The notes under the pieces were generated by a model, which was given only the letters and a program-made list of their open reading frames with translations, made no database searches and was not told where the DNA came from. From contig DASXFW010000010.1 in assembly GCA_036489395.1 (NCBI GenBank), positions 32,233-96,232 of the forward strand: 64,000 bases of DNA, written 5' to 3'. Source of the DNA: JASHVB01 sp036489395 (GTDB lineage: Bacteria > Pseudomonadota > Alphaproteobacteria > Acetobacterales > Acetobacteraceae). The position numbers and the translations under genes were made by a program. How positions within the stretch are numbered: position 1 is the stretch's first letter; every line of letters starts with the position of its first letter. This document shows positions 56,169 through 64,000 of the stretch, piece after piece.

Positions 56169-57827
56169 TCAGCTATGCCAGCGGAACTCCTGCGCCTTCC
56201 GCTGCGAACCCTGGCTGAGTTTCACATTCACCAGCGCCGGCCCGGGGAAGTTCATCGCCTCGTCCAGCGCGCCGCGCAGGTCCTTCGGATCCTCCACATA
56301 CGCGCCGTAGCCGCCGAACGCCTGCATCATCTGGTCGTAACGCGCGCCCCAGATCAACGAGTTCGGCCGCATCTTCAGCATCGGATCGTTCGGAATTTCC
56401 GGCATGCCGGGCCCGATGCCGCCGTTGTTGAACACGACGATCTTCGCCGGCATCCCGTAGCGGCACAGCGTCTCCATCTCCATGCCGGAGAAGCCGATCG
56501 CCGAGTCGCCCGACACATGCACCACCGGCCGGTCCGGATGCACCACGCACGCAGCGATCACGATGCCCAGCCCGACGCCCATCGTGCCGTAGGTGCCGGC
56601 ATCCAGCCGCGAGCGCGGCAGGAAGTTCGGCAACTGCGTGCGGCCGATATCCATCGTGCTCGCGCCTTCGGAGCAAATGATCGCGTTCTTCGGCGCCCAC
56701 GCGGCGACATCGCGCAGCAGCCGGTAGTAACCGCCCGGTGCCGAGTCATCGGCGATCTGCGGCGCGATCTGCGCTGCGTTGTCCGCCGACTTCTTGGAAA
56801 TCGCCTGACGCCACGGTGTTTCTTTCGGATAGAACCACTGGCGCGATTGCAGCGCCTGATTGATCTGCCCGACGATCGCCTTGCCGTCGCCGACCAGCGT
56901 AACCTCGGCCGGCTTGTTCTGGTGCATCGCCTCCGGCTCGATATCGAGCTGGATCACCCGCACGTCCTTGTTGTAACGCGGGGGCAGGCCGAAATGCATG
57001 ATCCAGTTGAACCGTGCGCCCATCAGGAACACGACGTCCGCCTGCTGCAAAGCGAGGCTGCGTGCCGCGCCGACCGATAGCGGATGGTCGTCCGGCATCA
57101 CGCCCTTGCCCATCGGCGACGCCAGGAACGGCAGTTGCGTGCGCTCGATGAACGCGCGCACTTCATCTTCCGCGCGCGACGACGCCATGCCCTTGCCGAT
57201 GATCACCAGCGGCCGCTGCGCCGATTGCAGAACGTTCAGCGCCTGGTCGATGTATTCAGGCATCGCCTGCATGCGCGGCGGCTCCGGGCATCGCGCGGCC
57301 TCGATCACCGTGTCCTCATCGCAGGAACCGGTGATCAGGTCGTCGGCGATGTCGAGATACGCGGAACCGGGCCGGCCGTAGATCGACTGCCGCACCGCCA
57401 TTTCCACATAGAAGGGAATGCGGTTCACGTGCTCGATCGCGTGCGCCCACTTGCTGACCGGCGTCGCGATCAGCACCTGACGCTCCTCCTGGAACGCGCC
57501 CATGCCGTTGCGATAGGTTTCCGATGCGCCGCCGATGAGCAGCATCGGCCAGCAATTCTGCTGCGCGTTCGCCAGGCCCGCGAGGCCATGGATCACGCCG
57601 GGACCGGTCACCACGATGCACGATCCCGGCCGTCCCGTCAGATATCCGACCGCGCCCGCCGCATACGATGCCGTCTGCTCGTTGCGCATGCCGATATAAG
57701 GCAGGCCGGCTTTCTGTGCCGCCTCGGCGAGCGGTCCGACCGGGAACCCGACCACGCCGAACATGAATTGCACGCCTTGCTCCTTGAGGCTTTTCGCCAG
57801 CAAGTCGGCACCTTTGATTTCAGCCAT
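56169..57827 (-). CDS. ThDP-dependent 2-hydroxyacyl-CoA lyase / oxalyl-CoA decarboxylase
   Basis: 552 residues. The N-terminal domain has the conserved Glu in GMRNEQTASYAAGAVGYL and the segment VTGPGVIHGLAGLANAQQNC. The ThDP motif runs from GDSAIGFSGMEMETL to VVFNNGGIG. Details (GMGAFQEERQV, RQSIYGRPGSAYLDI) are closer to 2-hydroxyacyl-CoA lyase (HACL1) than to classic oxalyl-CoA decarboxylase. It would yield formyl-CoA plus an aldehyde or CO2. No formyl-CoA transferase gene is adjacent. Confidence 0.83.
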   Translation of the reverse strand: MAEIKGADLLAKSLKEQGVQFMFGVVGFPVGPLAEAAQKAGLPYIGMRNEQTASYAAGAVGYLTGRPGSCIVVTGPGVIHGLAGLANAQQNCWPMLLIGGASETYRNGMGAFQEERQVLIATPVSKWAHAIEHVNRIPFYVEMAVRQSIYGRPGSAYLDIADDLITGSCDEDTVIEAARCPEPPRMQAMPEYIDQALNVLQSAQRPLVIIGKGMASSRAEDEVRAFIERTQLPFLASPMGKGVMPDDHPLSVGAARSLALQQADVVFLMGARFNWIMHFGLPPRYNKDVRVIQLDIEPEAMHQNKPAEVTLVGDGKAIVGQINQALQSRQWFYPKETPWRQAISKKSADNAAQIAPQIADDSAPGGYYRLLRDVAAWAPKNAIICSEGASTMDIGRTQLPNFLPRSRLDAGTYGTMGVGLGIVIAACVVHPDRPVVHVSGDSAIGFSGMEMETLCRYGMPAKIVVFNNGGIGPGMPEIPNDPMLKMRPNSLIWGARYDQMMQAFGGYGAYVEDPKDLRGALDEAMNFPGPALVNVKLSQGSQRKAQEFRWHS

Positions 57828-57964
57828 GTTTCCTCCTCCATCGGGCGGCCGCGATCGGGCCGGTTTCAGAACACATCAGAACGACGGTCACATTACGCAT
57901 ATCCGGCGGGACGGCAAATGCCGCGCCGGCATCGCTGCCTTCCGTTCTGTCACGTGGGTGTCCT

Positions 57965-58199
57965 GTCATTGCGAGTTCACCACCTACCGCCGCCGGCCGG
58001 TGACCAACTAACAAGAAACAAGGTTCCCCCCTCCCCTTGAGGGAGGGGTTGGGGGAGGGGTGCGTACATCCGCGGTCGGTGGATGAAAGGACCCCTCCCC
58101 CAACCCCTCCCTCAAGGGGAGGGGGGAACCTACGTCAGGCCCTCGACGCCGTTCATCCAGCGCGGGTCGGCCGAAGGCCGGTGGCCAACTCGCAATGAC
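57965..58199. repeat. Composite GTCATTGCGAG repeat, inverted copy
   Basis: Begins GTCATTGCGAG at 57965, has the hairpin core at 58022-58130, then TACGTCAGGC and GGTCGGCCGAAGGCC, and ends CTCGCAATGAC at 58199. Read on the reverse strand it matches the 6374 copy block by block, with about 10 extra bases. It fills the 387-bp space between the lyase and TPR genes. Confidence 0.88.
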
Positions 58200-58214
58200 A
58201 GAGGGCCGCCGCAC

Positions 58215-60125
58215 TTACTGCGGCCGGCTGAGCTCATCCACCAGCGCGCGCGCCTTCACCAATTGTGCCTGATAGAACGTCGCCCCGGATGCCACCCGTG
58301 TCGCGCGCATCACGTCCAGCGCTGCCTGAATCTGCTGCATCGCCGCCTTGGCCTGCGCGATGTTATCGGTGCGGTCTGCCAGCAGCATCATCGTCACGCC
58401 CTGATTGCCCGTCGCCGTCGCCCAGGCGAACGGTGACGCCGTCTGGGTTTGCACCTGCAATGCCTCGGCGTAGGCCGCCACGGCCTGCTGCAAGGATTCC
58501 GGACCCTTCTCCCGCTGTCCAAGAGTGGTCAGCGCGATGCCAAGATCCGCCTGCGTGGTTGCCCAGGCATCGGCGGTTCTGTCGCGCGTCAGTTCGAGCA
58601 AGGCGCTCCGATACGCTGCGACCGCCGCAAGCAGGTGTTCCGTGCCGTCTTCCCGGTCGCCGAGTGAGGTCAGGGCATTGCCGAGATTGTGCTGCGTCTC
58701 CGCCCAGGCCAGCGGCACACGCTCGCGCGTCCGTTCGCGCAGGGCGTCCTGGTAGTCCGCGACGGCATCTTTCAGTTCGTCGTTATCCTTGCTGCGTTCC
58801 GCCTGCAATTCCAGCGCGGCGCCCAGGTTGTTCCTGGTCGCCGCCCATTGCAGCGGAACCAGCGTCTCGGTGCGTTCCTGCAACGCGGCGCGATAGGCGG
58901 CGATCGCCTGGTTGAGCAGCTCCGGCGTGCTGTCCCGCTGTGCGAGCGATTGGTCCGCGACGCCGAGATCGTTCTCCACCATGGCCCATTCCAGCGGCTC
59001 CTCATCCTGCTTCAGCACGGACAGCGCTTCCTGATCGGCGCGTGCCGCCGCCGCCAGCCGCGCGGGACCGGTCGAGCGTCGTCCAAGCAGCCAATAGGCG
59101 ACGGCCATATTATGTTCCGTTGCCGCAAAGAGCGGCGGCACATGGTCGCGCGTTCGTTCCTGCAAGGCGTTCTGATAGGCCTGCAATGCCGCTTCGAGAT
59201 TGTCGGGCCGGACTTGCCCCCGGCCGAGCGCGGCCAACGCCAGGCCCATGCCGTCCTCCGCCGCGGCCCAGGCGAGCGGCATCTCCGCGTGCGGACGCAG
59301 TGTCAGCGCGTCCCGATAGGCTGCGATGCTTTCGTTCAGCAGGGCGTCGTTGCTGCTGCGAGCTCCGGCGTCGCGCAGCACTTCGGCAAACGCCATGTCG
59401 ATGCCGGCGGCCGTGTCGGGCGACCAGGTGGCGGAGAATTCGTCGCGCAGGCTGCGCACCTTGTCGATGAACGGCTGTACGATCTCGACGGGATAGCGGC
59501 CGGTTCGTTCCTCGGTCAGCGCGGCGATCCGCGATTGCGCCAGCATTCCCAGCACCGGCTGCAGCATATCCCAGTCCAGCGCCGGCAGCGGAACCGTGCG
59601 GTCCGCGTCGTCGAAATGGGTGGCGGCGACACCGGCGTCATCGGTCCAGTAAAGTTGCAGGGCGGCGACACCGCCGGTCTTCGTCACCTGGCCCCACACC
59701 AGGCCGGCCGCCGCGGCACTGGCCAGCAGGCCCGGCGCGTCGATCTTCGAGTGGATCAGTCCGCTGGGATCCGTTCCCAGCGTCACCGGCGGGGCGAGCG
59801 TTTTGATCTGCACGTCCGGCAAGGCGCCCAGCGTGGTGCGCAGCAGGGCAGCGTAGGTGCCGCCTGCGTCATCGACCAGCCCGGCGACAGCAATACCAAG
59901 ATGGTCTGGTGCCGTCGGCGTCGCCGGAGTGCGTCGAACCAGCGCGGCGAACCGGCCGGCGGCCTCGCGCGCCGAGTCGCGCCAAACCAGCAGCGCCAGT
60001 CCGCCGAACAACACGATGATGGCGGCACCGAGCCACCGGATCAGTCGTTGCCGGCTGCGCCGGCGGCGCGAGGATTTCGCGGCCGGTGCGCCGACCCGGC
60101 GTGCGCGTTTTCGGGTTGGTGGCAT
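58215..60125 (-). CDS. Membrane-anchored TPR-repeat protein
   Basis: 636 residues. A very basic N-terminus (about 1-27) and one membrane helix (LIRWLGAAIIVLFGGLALLVW) put most of it in the periplasm. Residues 65-190 form a globular part. From about 260, at least seven TPR-like repeats of about 43-50 residues follow, each with an AAYRxAL, ERT.....PLxWAxTxxNLGxAL pattern. Such repeats are common in bacterial signalling proteins with cyclase or NTPase domains, but no catalytic domain is present. Probable scaffold. Confidence 0.78.
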   Translation of the reverse strand: MPPTRKRARRVGAPAAKSSRRRRSRQRLIRWLGAAIIVLFGGLALLVWRDSAREAAGRFAALVRRTPATPTAPDHLGIAVAGLVDDAGGTYAALLRTTLGALPDVQIKTLAPPVTLGTDPSGLIHSKIDAPGLLASAAAAGLVWGQVTKTGGVAALQLYWTDDAGVAATHFDDADRTVPLPALDWDMLQPVLGMLAQSRIAALTEERTGRYPVEIVQPFIDKVRSLRDEFSATWSPDTAAGIDMAFAEVLRDAGARSSNDALLNESIAAYRDALTLRPHAEMPLAWAAAEDGMGLALAALGRGQVRPDNLEAALQAYQNALQERTRDHVPPLFAATEHNMAVAYWLLGRRSTGPARLAAAARADQEALSVLKQDEEPLEWAMVENDLGVADQSLAQRDSTPELLNQAIAAYRAALQERTETLVPLQWAATRNNLGAALELQAERSKDNDELKDAVADYQDALRERTRERVPLAWAETQHNLGNALTSLGDREDGTEHLLAAVAAYRSALLELTRDRTADAWATTQADLGIALTTLGQREKGPESLQQAVAAYAEALQVQTQTASPFAWATATGNQGVTMMLLADRTDNIAQAKAAMQQIQAALDVMRATRVASGATFYQAQLVKARALVDELSRPQ

Positions 60126-60196
60126 CTGGCGTTCAAAGCACGGTTGGCAATGCGTGTCAGCCTATGTCGGGGGAGGCGATTTCACGCCACATCAAT

Positions 60197-60595
60197 TCAC
60201 AGGTCCAGTTCGAATGGAAGGCGACCCTCGCGGTAGCCGCTCTCGTCGAAATGTGCCTGCGCGGATGCGATGCGGCCGGTCTGCAGGTCGTCCGCCACGT
60301 CGGGATAGCGTGTCAGGTACCAGGCACTGTCCACCGCGATGCGAAATGGCATGCGTCCTTCGAAATACCCGTGGTCGAGAAAGTGCTGCCGCGCCGACTG
60401 CAATATCCCGCTCTTGATCCCGCGTTCCACGTCTGGGTTTTGCTGCAGGTACCAGGCCTCGTCCAGCACGACGCCGGCCATGACCCGCTTGAGCATCCCC
60501 AGCAGGTCCTCGTAACTCAGGGTCACCCGCCCCGTGGCCCCCGGCACCGATTGCAGCTTTCCCCGCAGTGTCTCAAAAGGCGGGATGTACGGCAT
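60197..60595 (-). CDS. Small protein with two WYL..YPDV repeats
   Basis: 132 residues. Two copies of a repeat of about 37-38 residues: EAWYLQQNPDVERGIKSGIL plus SARQHFLDHGYFEGRMPF, and SAWYLTRYPDVADDLQTGRI plus SAQAHFDESGYREGRLPF. This unit is known from bacterial glycosyltransferase-linked and surface proteins. No signal peptide is seen. The role is unknown. It lies 71 bp from the TPR gene on the same strand and may be in its operon. Confidence 0.7.
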   Translation of the reverse strand: MPYIPPFETLRGKLQSVPGATGRVTLSYEDLLGMLKRVMAGVVLDEAWYLQQNPDVERGIKSGILQSARQHFLDHGYFEGRMPFRIAVDSAWYLTRYPDVADDLQTGRIASAQAHFDESGYREGRLPFELDL

Positions 60596-60769
60596 GCTTG
60601 GTCCTTTGCGGCATCGCGACGAGCAAATTGCGCAGCATCAAGATCGATGGTATGGATCGTGTCGTCAATCTGCAATGGCGATCGGGGCTACGCGAACGGA
60701 TTTCTGTCGTGTATTATGCATCCCGTGACGGACATGTCAGGTGCGAACTCGCAACAGGGGAGGCGCTCG

Positions 60770-61303
60770 ATGCCTGATGCGATCGGGGCCAGTCCGCTGC
60801 TCGCGCAGAATCACGCGCCGCCCGGAGGCGCTCCGGGCGCGCTGCCCCCTGGTCGTGTCATCGGCCGGCCGCAGTTCGTCGCGCCGCCGCCGCTGCCGCG
60901 GCTGAGCCTTGTGGTCGAGGAAGAGGTTGCCGACGGCTGGCATGCGGCGCGGCTGGTTCAGGACCGGCCCAGTTTGGATTATTATGTCCAGTCGGTGACG
61001 GTGCGCGGCCCGTTCCGCGTCGCGCACCCCTGGCGCGGCGGTGCGGATCTGACCACGCTCGCGCCCGATTTCCACACCGCCTCGCGCACCCATGCCATCA
61101 ACTGGGACTGGATTGCGGAGCCGGATGGTTCCCTGGTGCTGCCTTTGTTCATCAAGCGGACACGCCTGCTGTGGCTCCGCTGGCCGCGGCCGGTGAAGGC
61201 CCGTCTGGTGGTACGGGACATGACGATCAAGGGCACGGTCACCAACGTGAAGCTCGCCAGCAACAGAATCCGCTGGACCCGGCGGGTGCCGTGGGCGGTC
61301 TGA
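60770..61303 (+). CDS. Unknown protein
   Basis: 177 residues from the ATG at 60770, chosen for its GGGGAGG ribosome-binding site. The N-terminal 45 residues are Pro/Gly/Ala-rich. The rest looks like a beta-rich domain (RLSLVVEEEVADGWHAARLV, PLFIKRTRLLWLRWPRPVKA). No family is recognised. It stands 65 bp upstream of cysS on the same strand. Confidence 0.6.
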   Translation: MPDAIGASPLLAQNHAPPGGAPGALPPGRVIGRPQFVAPPPLPRLSLVVEEEVADGWHAARLVQDRPSLDYYVQSVTVRGPFRVAHPWRGGADLTTLAPDFHTASRTHAINWDWIAEPDGSLVLPLFIKRTRLLWLRWPRPVKARLVVRDMTIKGTVTNVKLASNRIRWTRRVPWAV

Positions 61304-61368
61304 CGCGCCGTTGATTTGCCCGGCCGATTGGCGGAGAAAGCGCGCTTTCCCGTGGGATTGCCGCACCG

Positions 61369-62718
61369 ATGCATGCGCTTCATCTGCACAACAGCCTGAC
61401 CCGCCGGAAGCAGGAGTTCCGGCCGATCGACCCGCAGCGTGTCCGCATGTACGTGTGCGGTGCAACCGTGTACGATCTGGTGCATGTCGGCAACGCGCGG
61501 CCGGAGGTGGTGTACGACGTGCTGGCGCGGCTGCTGCGGCGGCTCTATCCGCACGTCACCTACGTACGCAACATCACCGACGTGGAGGACAAGATCAACG
61601 CGCGTGCGCGCGAGCTGCATGAGCCCATCTCCGCGCTGACCGCGCGCACGATTGCCGATTATCATGCCGACATGGCGGCGCTGGGTTCGCTGCCTCCCGA
61701 TGTCGAGCCGCGCGCGACAGAGCACGTCCCCGAAATGATCGCGATGATCGAGGCGCTGATCGCCGGCGGCCATGCGTATGCCGCGGAAGGCCATGTGTTG
61801 TTCGCGGTGAAGACCTATCCGGCGTACGGCCATCTGTCCGGCCGCACGCCGGACGAATTGCTCGCCGGGGCGCGCGTCGATGTCGCGCCGTACAAGCGCG
61901 ATCCGGGCGATTTCGTGCTGTGGAAGCCGTCGCCGCCCGAACTGCCCGGCTGGGACTCGCCCTGGGGCCGCGGCCGGCCAGGCTGGCATATCGAGTGCAG
62001 CGCCATGTCCTGGCGCTATCTCGGCGAGGATTTCGACATCCACGGCGGCGGCACCGACCTGTTGTTCCCGCACCACGAGAACGAGTCGGCGCAAAGCTGC
62101 TGTGCGTTCGCCGGCAGTCATTTCGCGCATTACTGGGTGCACAACGGCATGCTGGTGGTGAACGGCGAGAAGATGTCCAAAAGCCTGGGCAACTTCATCA
62201 CCTTGCGCGATGCCTTGGCGAAGGCGCCGGGCGAGGCGATCCGCCTGCTGCTGCTGCGCACGCATTACCGCGCATTGCTGGATTTCTCCGACACCGCTCT
62301 GAGCGAGGCGCGACGCGAGCTGGACCGGTTCTACCGTGCACTGGAGCGTTATCCGGCAGTGGACGCTGGCGAAGTGCCGCCGGCGGTCATGGACGCGCTG
62401 TGCGACGACCTGAACACGCCGCTCGCGTTGTCGGCAATGCACGCGCTGGCGGATCGTGCGCTGGCCGGCGATTTCGAGGCAGCACGTGGCCTGCGCGCGG
62501 CAGGCGAAATCATGGGGCTGCTGGGCGCCGACCCGGCGGTGTGGTTTCGTGGCGGGATTGACGATGTCGCGGCGATCGAGGCGGCGATCGCCGAGCGTCT
62601 GGCAGCACGCAAGGGACGCGATTTCGCTCGGGCGGATGCGATCCGCGCCGAACTGGCCGGGAAGGGGATCGTGCTGGAGGACGGTGCGCAGGGGACCACG
62701 TGGCGGCGCGCGTCGTGA
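61369..62718 (+). CDS. cysS: Cysteinyl-tRNA synthetase
   Basis: 449 residues. The HIGH-equivalent is VHVGNARPEVVYDV, the KMSKS loop is GEKMSKSLGNF at about 265, and the zinc ligands lie in MYVCGATVYD, HIECSAMS and FPHHENES. Charges tRNA-Cys. Its last codons (RRAS, stop) are part of an 18-bp tandem repeat. The next gene is trmJ, 166 bp downstream across that repeat. Confidence 0.96.
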   Translation: MHALHLHNSLTRRKQEFRPIDPQRVRMYVCGATVYDLVHVGNARPEVVYDVLARLLRRLYPHVTYVRNITDVEDKINARARELHEPISALTARTIADYHADMAALGSLPPDVEPRATEHVPEMIAMIEALIAGGHAYAAEGHVLFAVKTYPAYGHLSGRTPDELLAGARVDVAPYKRDPGDFVLWKPSPPELPGWDSPWGRGRPGWHIECSAMSWRYLGEDFDIHGGGTDLLFPHHENESAQSCCAFAGSHFAHYWVHNGMLVVNGEKMSKSLGNFITLRDALAKAPGEAIRLLLLRTHYRALLDFSDTALSEARRELDRFYRALERYPAVDAGEVPPAVMDALCDDLNTPLALSAMHALADRALAGDFEAARGLRAAGEIMGLLGADPAVWFRGGIDDVAAIEAAIAERLAARKGRDFARADAIRAELAGKGIVLEDGAQGTTWRRAS

Positions 62719-62771
62719 GGGTGGCGCGCGTCGTGAGGGTGATGCGCGTCGTGAGGGTGATGCGCGTCGTT
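62706..62771. repeat. 18-bp tandem repeat over the cysS stop codon
   Basis: About 3.7 copies of GCGCGCGTCGTGAGGGTG (62706-62723, 62724-62741, then ATGCGCGTCGTGAGGGTG at 62742-62759 and a partial copy). The cysS stop TGA lies inside copy 1. Further copies carry the same TGA in the same frame because 18 is a multiple of 3. Confidence 0.93.
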
Positions 62772-62799
62772 GTGCTGGCGCCCCGAACCGCCCCCGCCC

Positions 62800-62877
62800 C
62801 GTCATGGCCGGGCCTGACCCGGCCATCTGCCCCCGGGCGATCGTGCGCGGCTGGCCGGGCCAAGCCCGGCCATGACG
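62800..62877. repeat. CATGGCCGGGC inverted repeat before trmJ
   Basis: Arms CGTCATGGCCGGGCCTGACC and GGCCAAGCCCGGCCATGACG, related to the element at 52553-52645. It ends 7 bp before the trmJ start, so it could form a hairpin over the ribosome-binding site. Confidence 0.87.
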
Positions 62878-62884
62878 ATAGGCC

Positions 62885-63676
62885 ATGACCGGCCGCGAAC
62901 ATGGTGCCGCTTTGGAACCGATCGGCAACACCCCCGTGGTGGTGCTGGTGCGGCCGCAGCTTGCGGACAACATCGGGGCCTGCGCACGTGCCATGGCGAA
63001 CGGCGGTTTGTTCCACCTGCGTCTCGTCGCGCCGCGTGACGGCTGGCCACAGCACAAGGCGTGGCGCAATTCATCCGGCGCGCACCGCATCCTCGATGAA
63101 GTGACGGTGCATGACAGCGTGGCCGACGCGGTGGCCGACCTGCAGCACGTGTTCGCCACCTGTCCGCGGCCGCGGCACATCGTCAAGCCGGTGCTGACGG
63201 CGCGTGGCGCGGCGGTCGAATTGCGCGAGATCTGCAGCCGCGAACTGCGGGCCGGCGTGTTGTTCGGGCCGGAGCGTGCCGGGCTGGACAACGATGACAT
63301 GGCGCAGGCCGATGCGCTGGTGCGCTATCCGCTGAATCCGGCCTTCATGTCTTTGAACCTGGCGCAGGCGGTGATGGTGGTGGCGTACGAATGGTGGACG
63401 GCGGCTGAGCCGACGCCGCCTCGGGTGCTGATGACAAATGAGACACGCGTCGCCACCAAGGGCGAGCTGGAGAATTTTCTGTCTCACCTGGTGGATGAAC
63501 TCGATGCGTGCGGGTTCCTGCGCAATCTGCCGAAGCGGCCGGGGATGGTGCGCAACATCCGCCACTTATTCGAACGCGGCGAAGTGACGGAGCAGGAGCT
63601 GCGCACGCTGCATGGTGTGGTGACGGAGCTGTCGATCGGGCGGCGTGAGCGGGGGCGGACGGAACCGGAGGAATGA
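62885..63676 (+). CDS. trmJ: SpoU-family RNA methyltransferase TrmJ
   Basis: 263 residues. VVVLVRPQLADNIGACARAMANGG opens the SPOUT fold; the AdoMet-binding trefoil knot motifs are LFGPERAGLDNDD and YPLNPAFMSLNLAQAVMVVAYEWW. A C-terminal helical extension (HLVDELDACGFLRNLPKRPGMVRNIRHLFER) is that of TrmJ, which methylates position 32 of tRNA anticodon loops. The start is just after a hairpin repeat. Confidence 0.88.
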   Translation: MTGREHGAALEPIGNTPVVVLVRPQLADNIGACARAMANGGLFHLRLVAPRDGWPQHKAWRNSSGAHRILDEVTVHDSVADAVADLQHVFATCPRPRHIVKPVLTARGAAVELREICSRELRAGVLFGPERAGLDNDDMAQADALVRYPLNPAFMSLNLAQAVMVVAYEWWTAAEPTPPRVLMTNETRVATKGELENFLSHLVDELDACGFLRNLPKRPGMVRNIRHLFERGEVTEQELRTLHGVVTELSIGRRERGRTEPEE

Positions 63677-64000
63677 TGGACGACGCCGGTTTGCGAGTCG
63701 GCGAGACGGGGGGACGGGGGGACAAGAAAGCAAGTAAGTATTTTTTGCCGCGGATGCACACAGATGCACGCAGATGCAACGTGCGGCTCCCGTTGCCCTG
63801 CGCGGGTACTACGTCAACGGATTTCCCGGCCGAGCGTTCCGACTGGTGGTAGTGGGGCAGTTCGAATGTCTGCGATGGGTGGAGAGCGGACATTTGGATG
63901 ACGCGGCGCGCTCAAGCCAGATTCGCCCGGATCGGTATCTTCATCGGCTGTTAACTGTCAGGGGGCATTGTTGCTCTTTCTCCGAGCCGGAGCGCAGGCC
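63677..64000. other. No gene seen at right edge
   Basis: 324 bp after trmJ. Contains short G-runs (63708-63720) and three spaced GATGCA units with ACAC/ACGC spacers at about 63750-63780. Open frames here look like random shadow. A gene may begin beyond the window. Confidence 0.5.

Noticed and set aside
56169..57827. Acetolactate synthase
   Set aside because: Same ThDP superfamily, but details such as GMGAFQEERQV and RQSIYGRPGSAYLDI match 2-hydroxyacyl-CoA lyase/oxalyl-CoA decarboxylase, and no regulatory subunit is nearby.
63677..64000. Small reverse frames at the right edge
   Set aside because: Mostly opposite trmJ or in G-rich sequence; no start site or family support.

Overview
The window is 64 kb of high-GC bacterial chromosome. 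A class I lysyl-tRNA synthetase, the order plsC/miaB/phoH(ybeZ)/ybeY/corC, a tamA-tamB pair, a PEP-CTERM protein and the general gene style point to an alphaproteobacterium, most likely of the Rhodospirillales/Acetobacteraceae type. No rRNA or ribosomal protein gene is present to prove this. One tRNA (His) is present. Most genes are housekeeping or metabolic, broken up by toxin-antitoxin (TA) modules and many palindromic intergenic repeats.

Layout. 1-3.1 kb looks like accessory DNA: the end of an unknown gene, a 0.5-kb non-coding stretch with seven ACCGGT-centred sites, an unknown 337-aa protein, and a convergent WGR-domain protein. 3.1-6.3 kb holds higBA, a panE-type reductase and a TadG-like secreted protein. 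6.6-13.9 kb is a complete reverse-strand N-ATPase operon (CBS protein, then atpD-C-Q-R-B-E-F-A-G) with an FNR-type box upstream and two hairpin repeats inside it. 14-15 kb is a PEP-CTERM protein. 15.5-19.1 kb holds a serine-glyoxylate-type aminotransferase whose 3' end is duplicated beyond a small TA island, a GxxExxY gene bracketed by perfect inverted repeats, and a DUF4268-like gene. 19.1-22.8 kb couples class I LysRS to an MprF-like protein with a shortened catalytic domain.

23-29.1 kb: a molybdenum hydroxylase large subunit, a DUF4406 protein, an MBL-fold hydrolase, a cytochrome P450 and two tandem small paralogs. 29.3-36.5 kb: a hybrid histidine kinase divergent from a periplasmic protein and a TonB-dependent receptor, then an MFS transporter. 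36.6-40.4 kb: an XRE-ImmA/PIN pair, a flavin-dependent acyl-CoA-dehydrogenase-fold enzyme with a VOC protein, and a broken VOC gene. 40.4-46.4 kb: corC, ybeY, hicBA, ybeZ, miaB and plsC on the reverse strand, with hicAB placed inside this conserved group. 46.7-52.5 kb: tamA-tamB. 53-57.8 kb: tRNA-His flanked by gene remnants, an aspartate dehydrogenase, an MNT/HepT module, an unknown gene and a ThDP-dependent 2-hydroxyacyl-CoA lyase/oxalyl-CoA decarboxylase. 58-63.7 kb: a TPR protein, a small internally repeated protein, an unknown protein, cysS and trmJ.

The clearest unusual features are the ACCGGT array, the N-ATPase with a sodium-type ligand set and putative oxygen-responsive control, the duplicated gene end around a TA island, the GxxExxY/inverted-repeat unit, the LysRS-MprF pair with a truncated synthase domain, and a mosaic family of GTCATTGCGAG-bounded repeats. 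All functional statements are reading-based. No database search or structure prediction was run.
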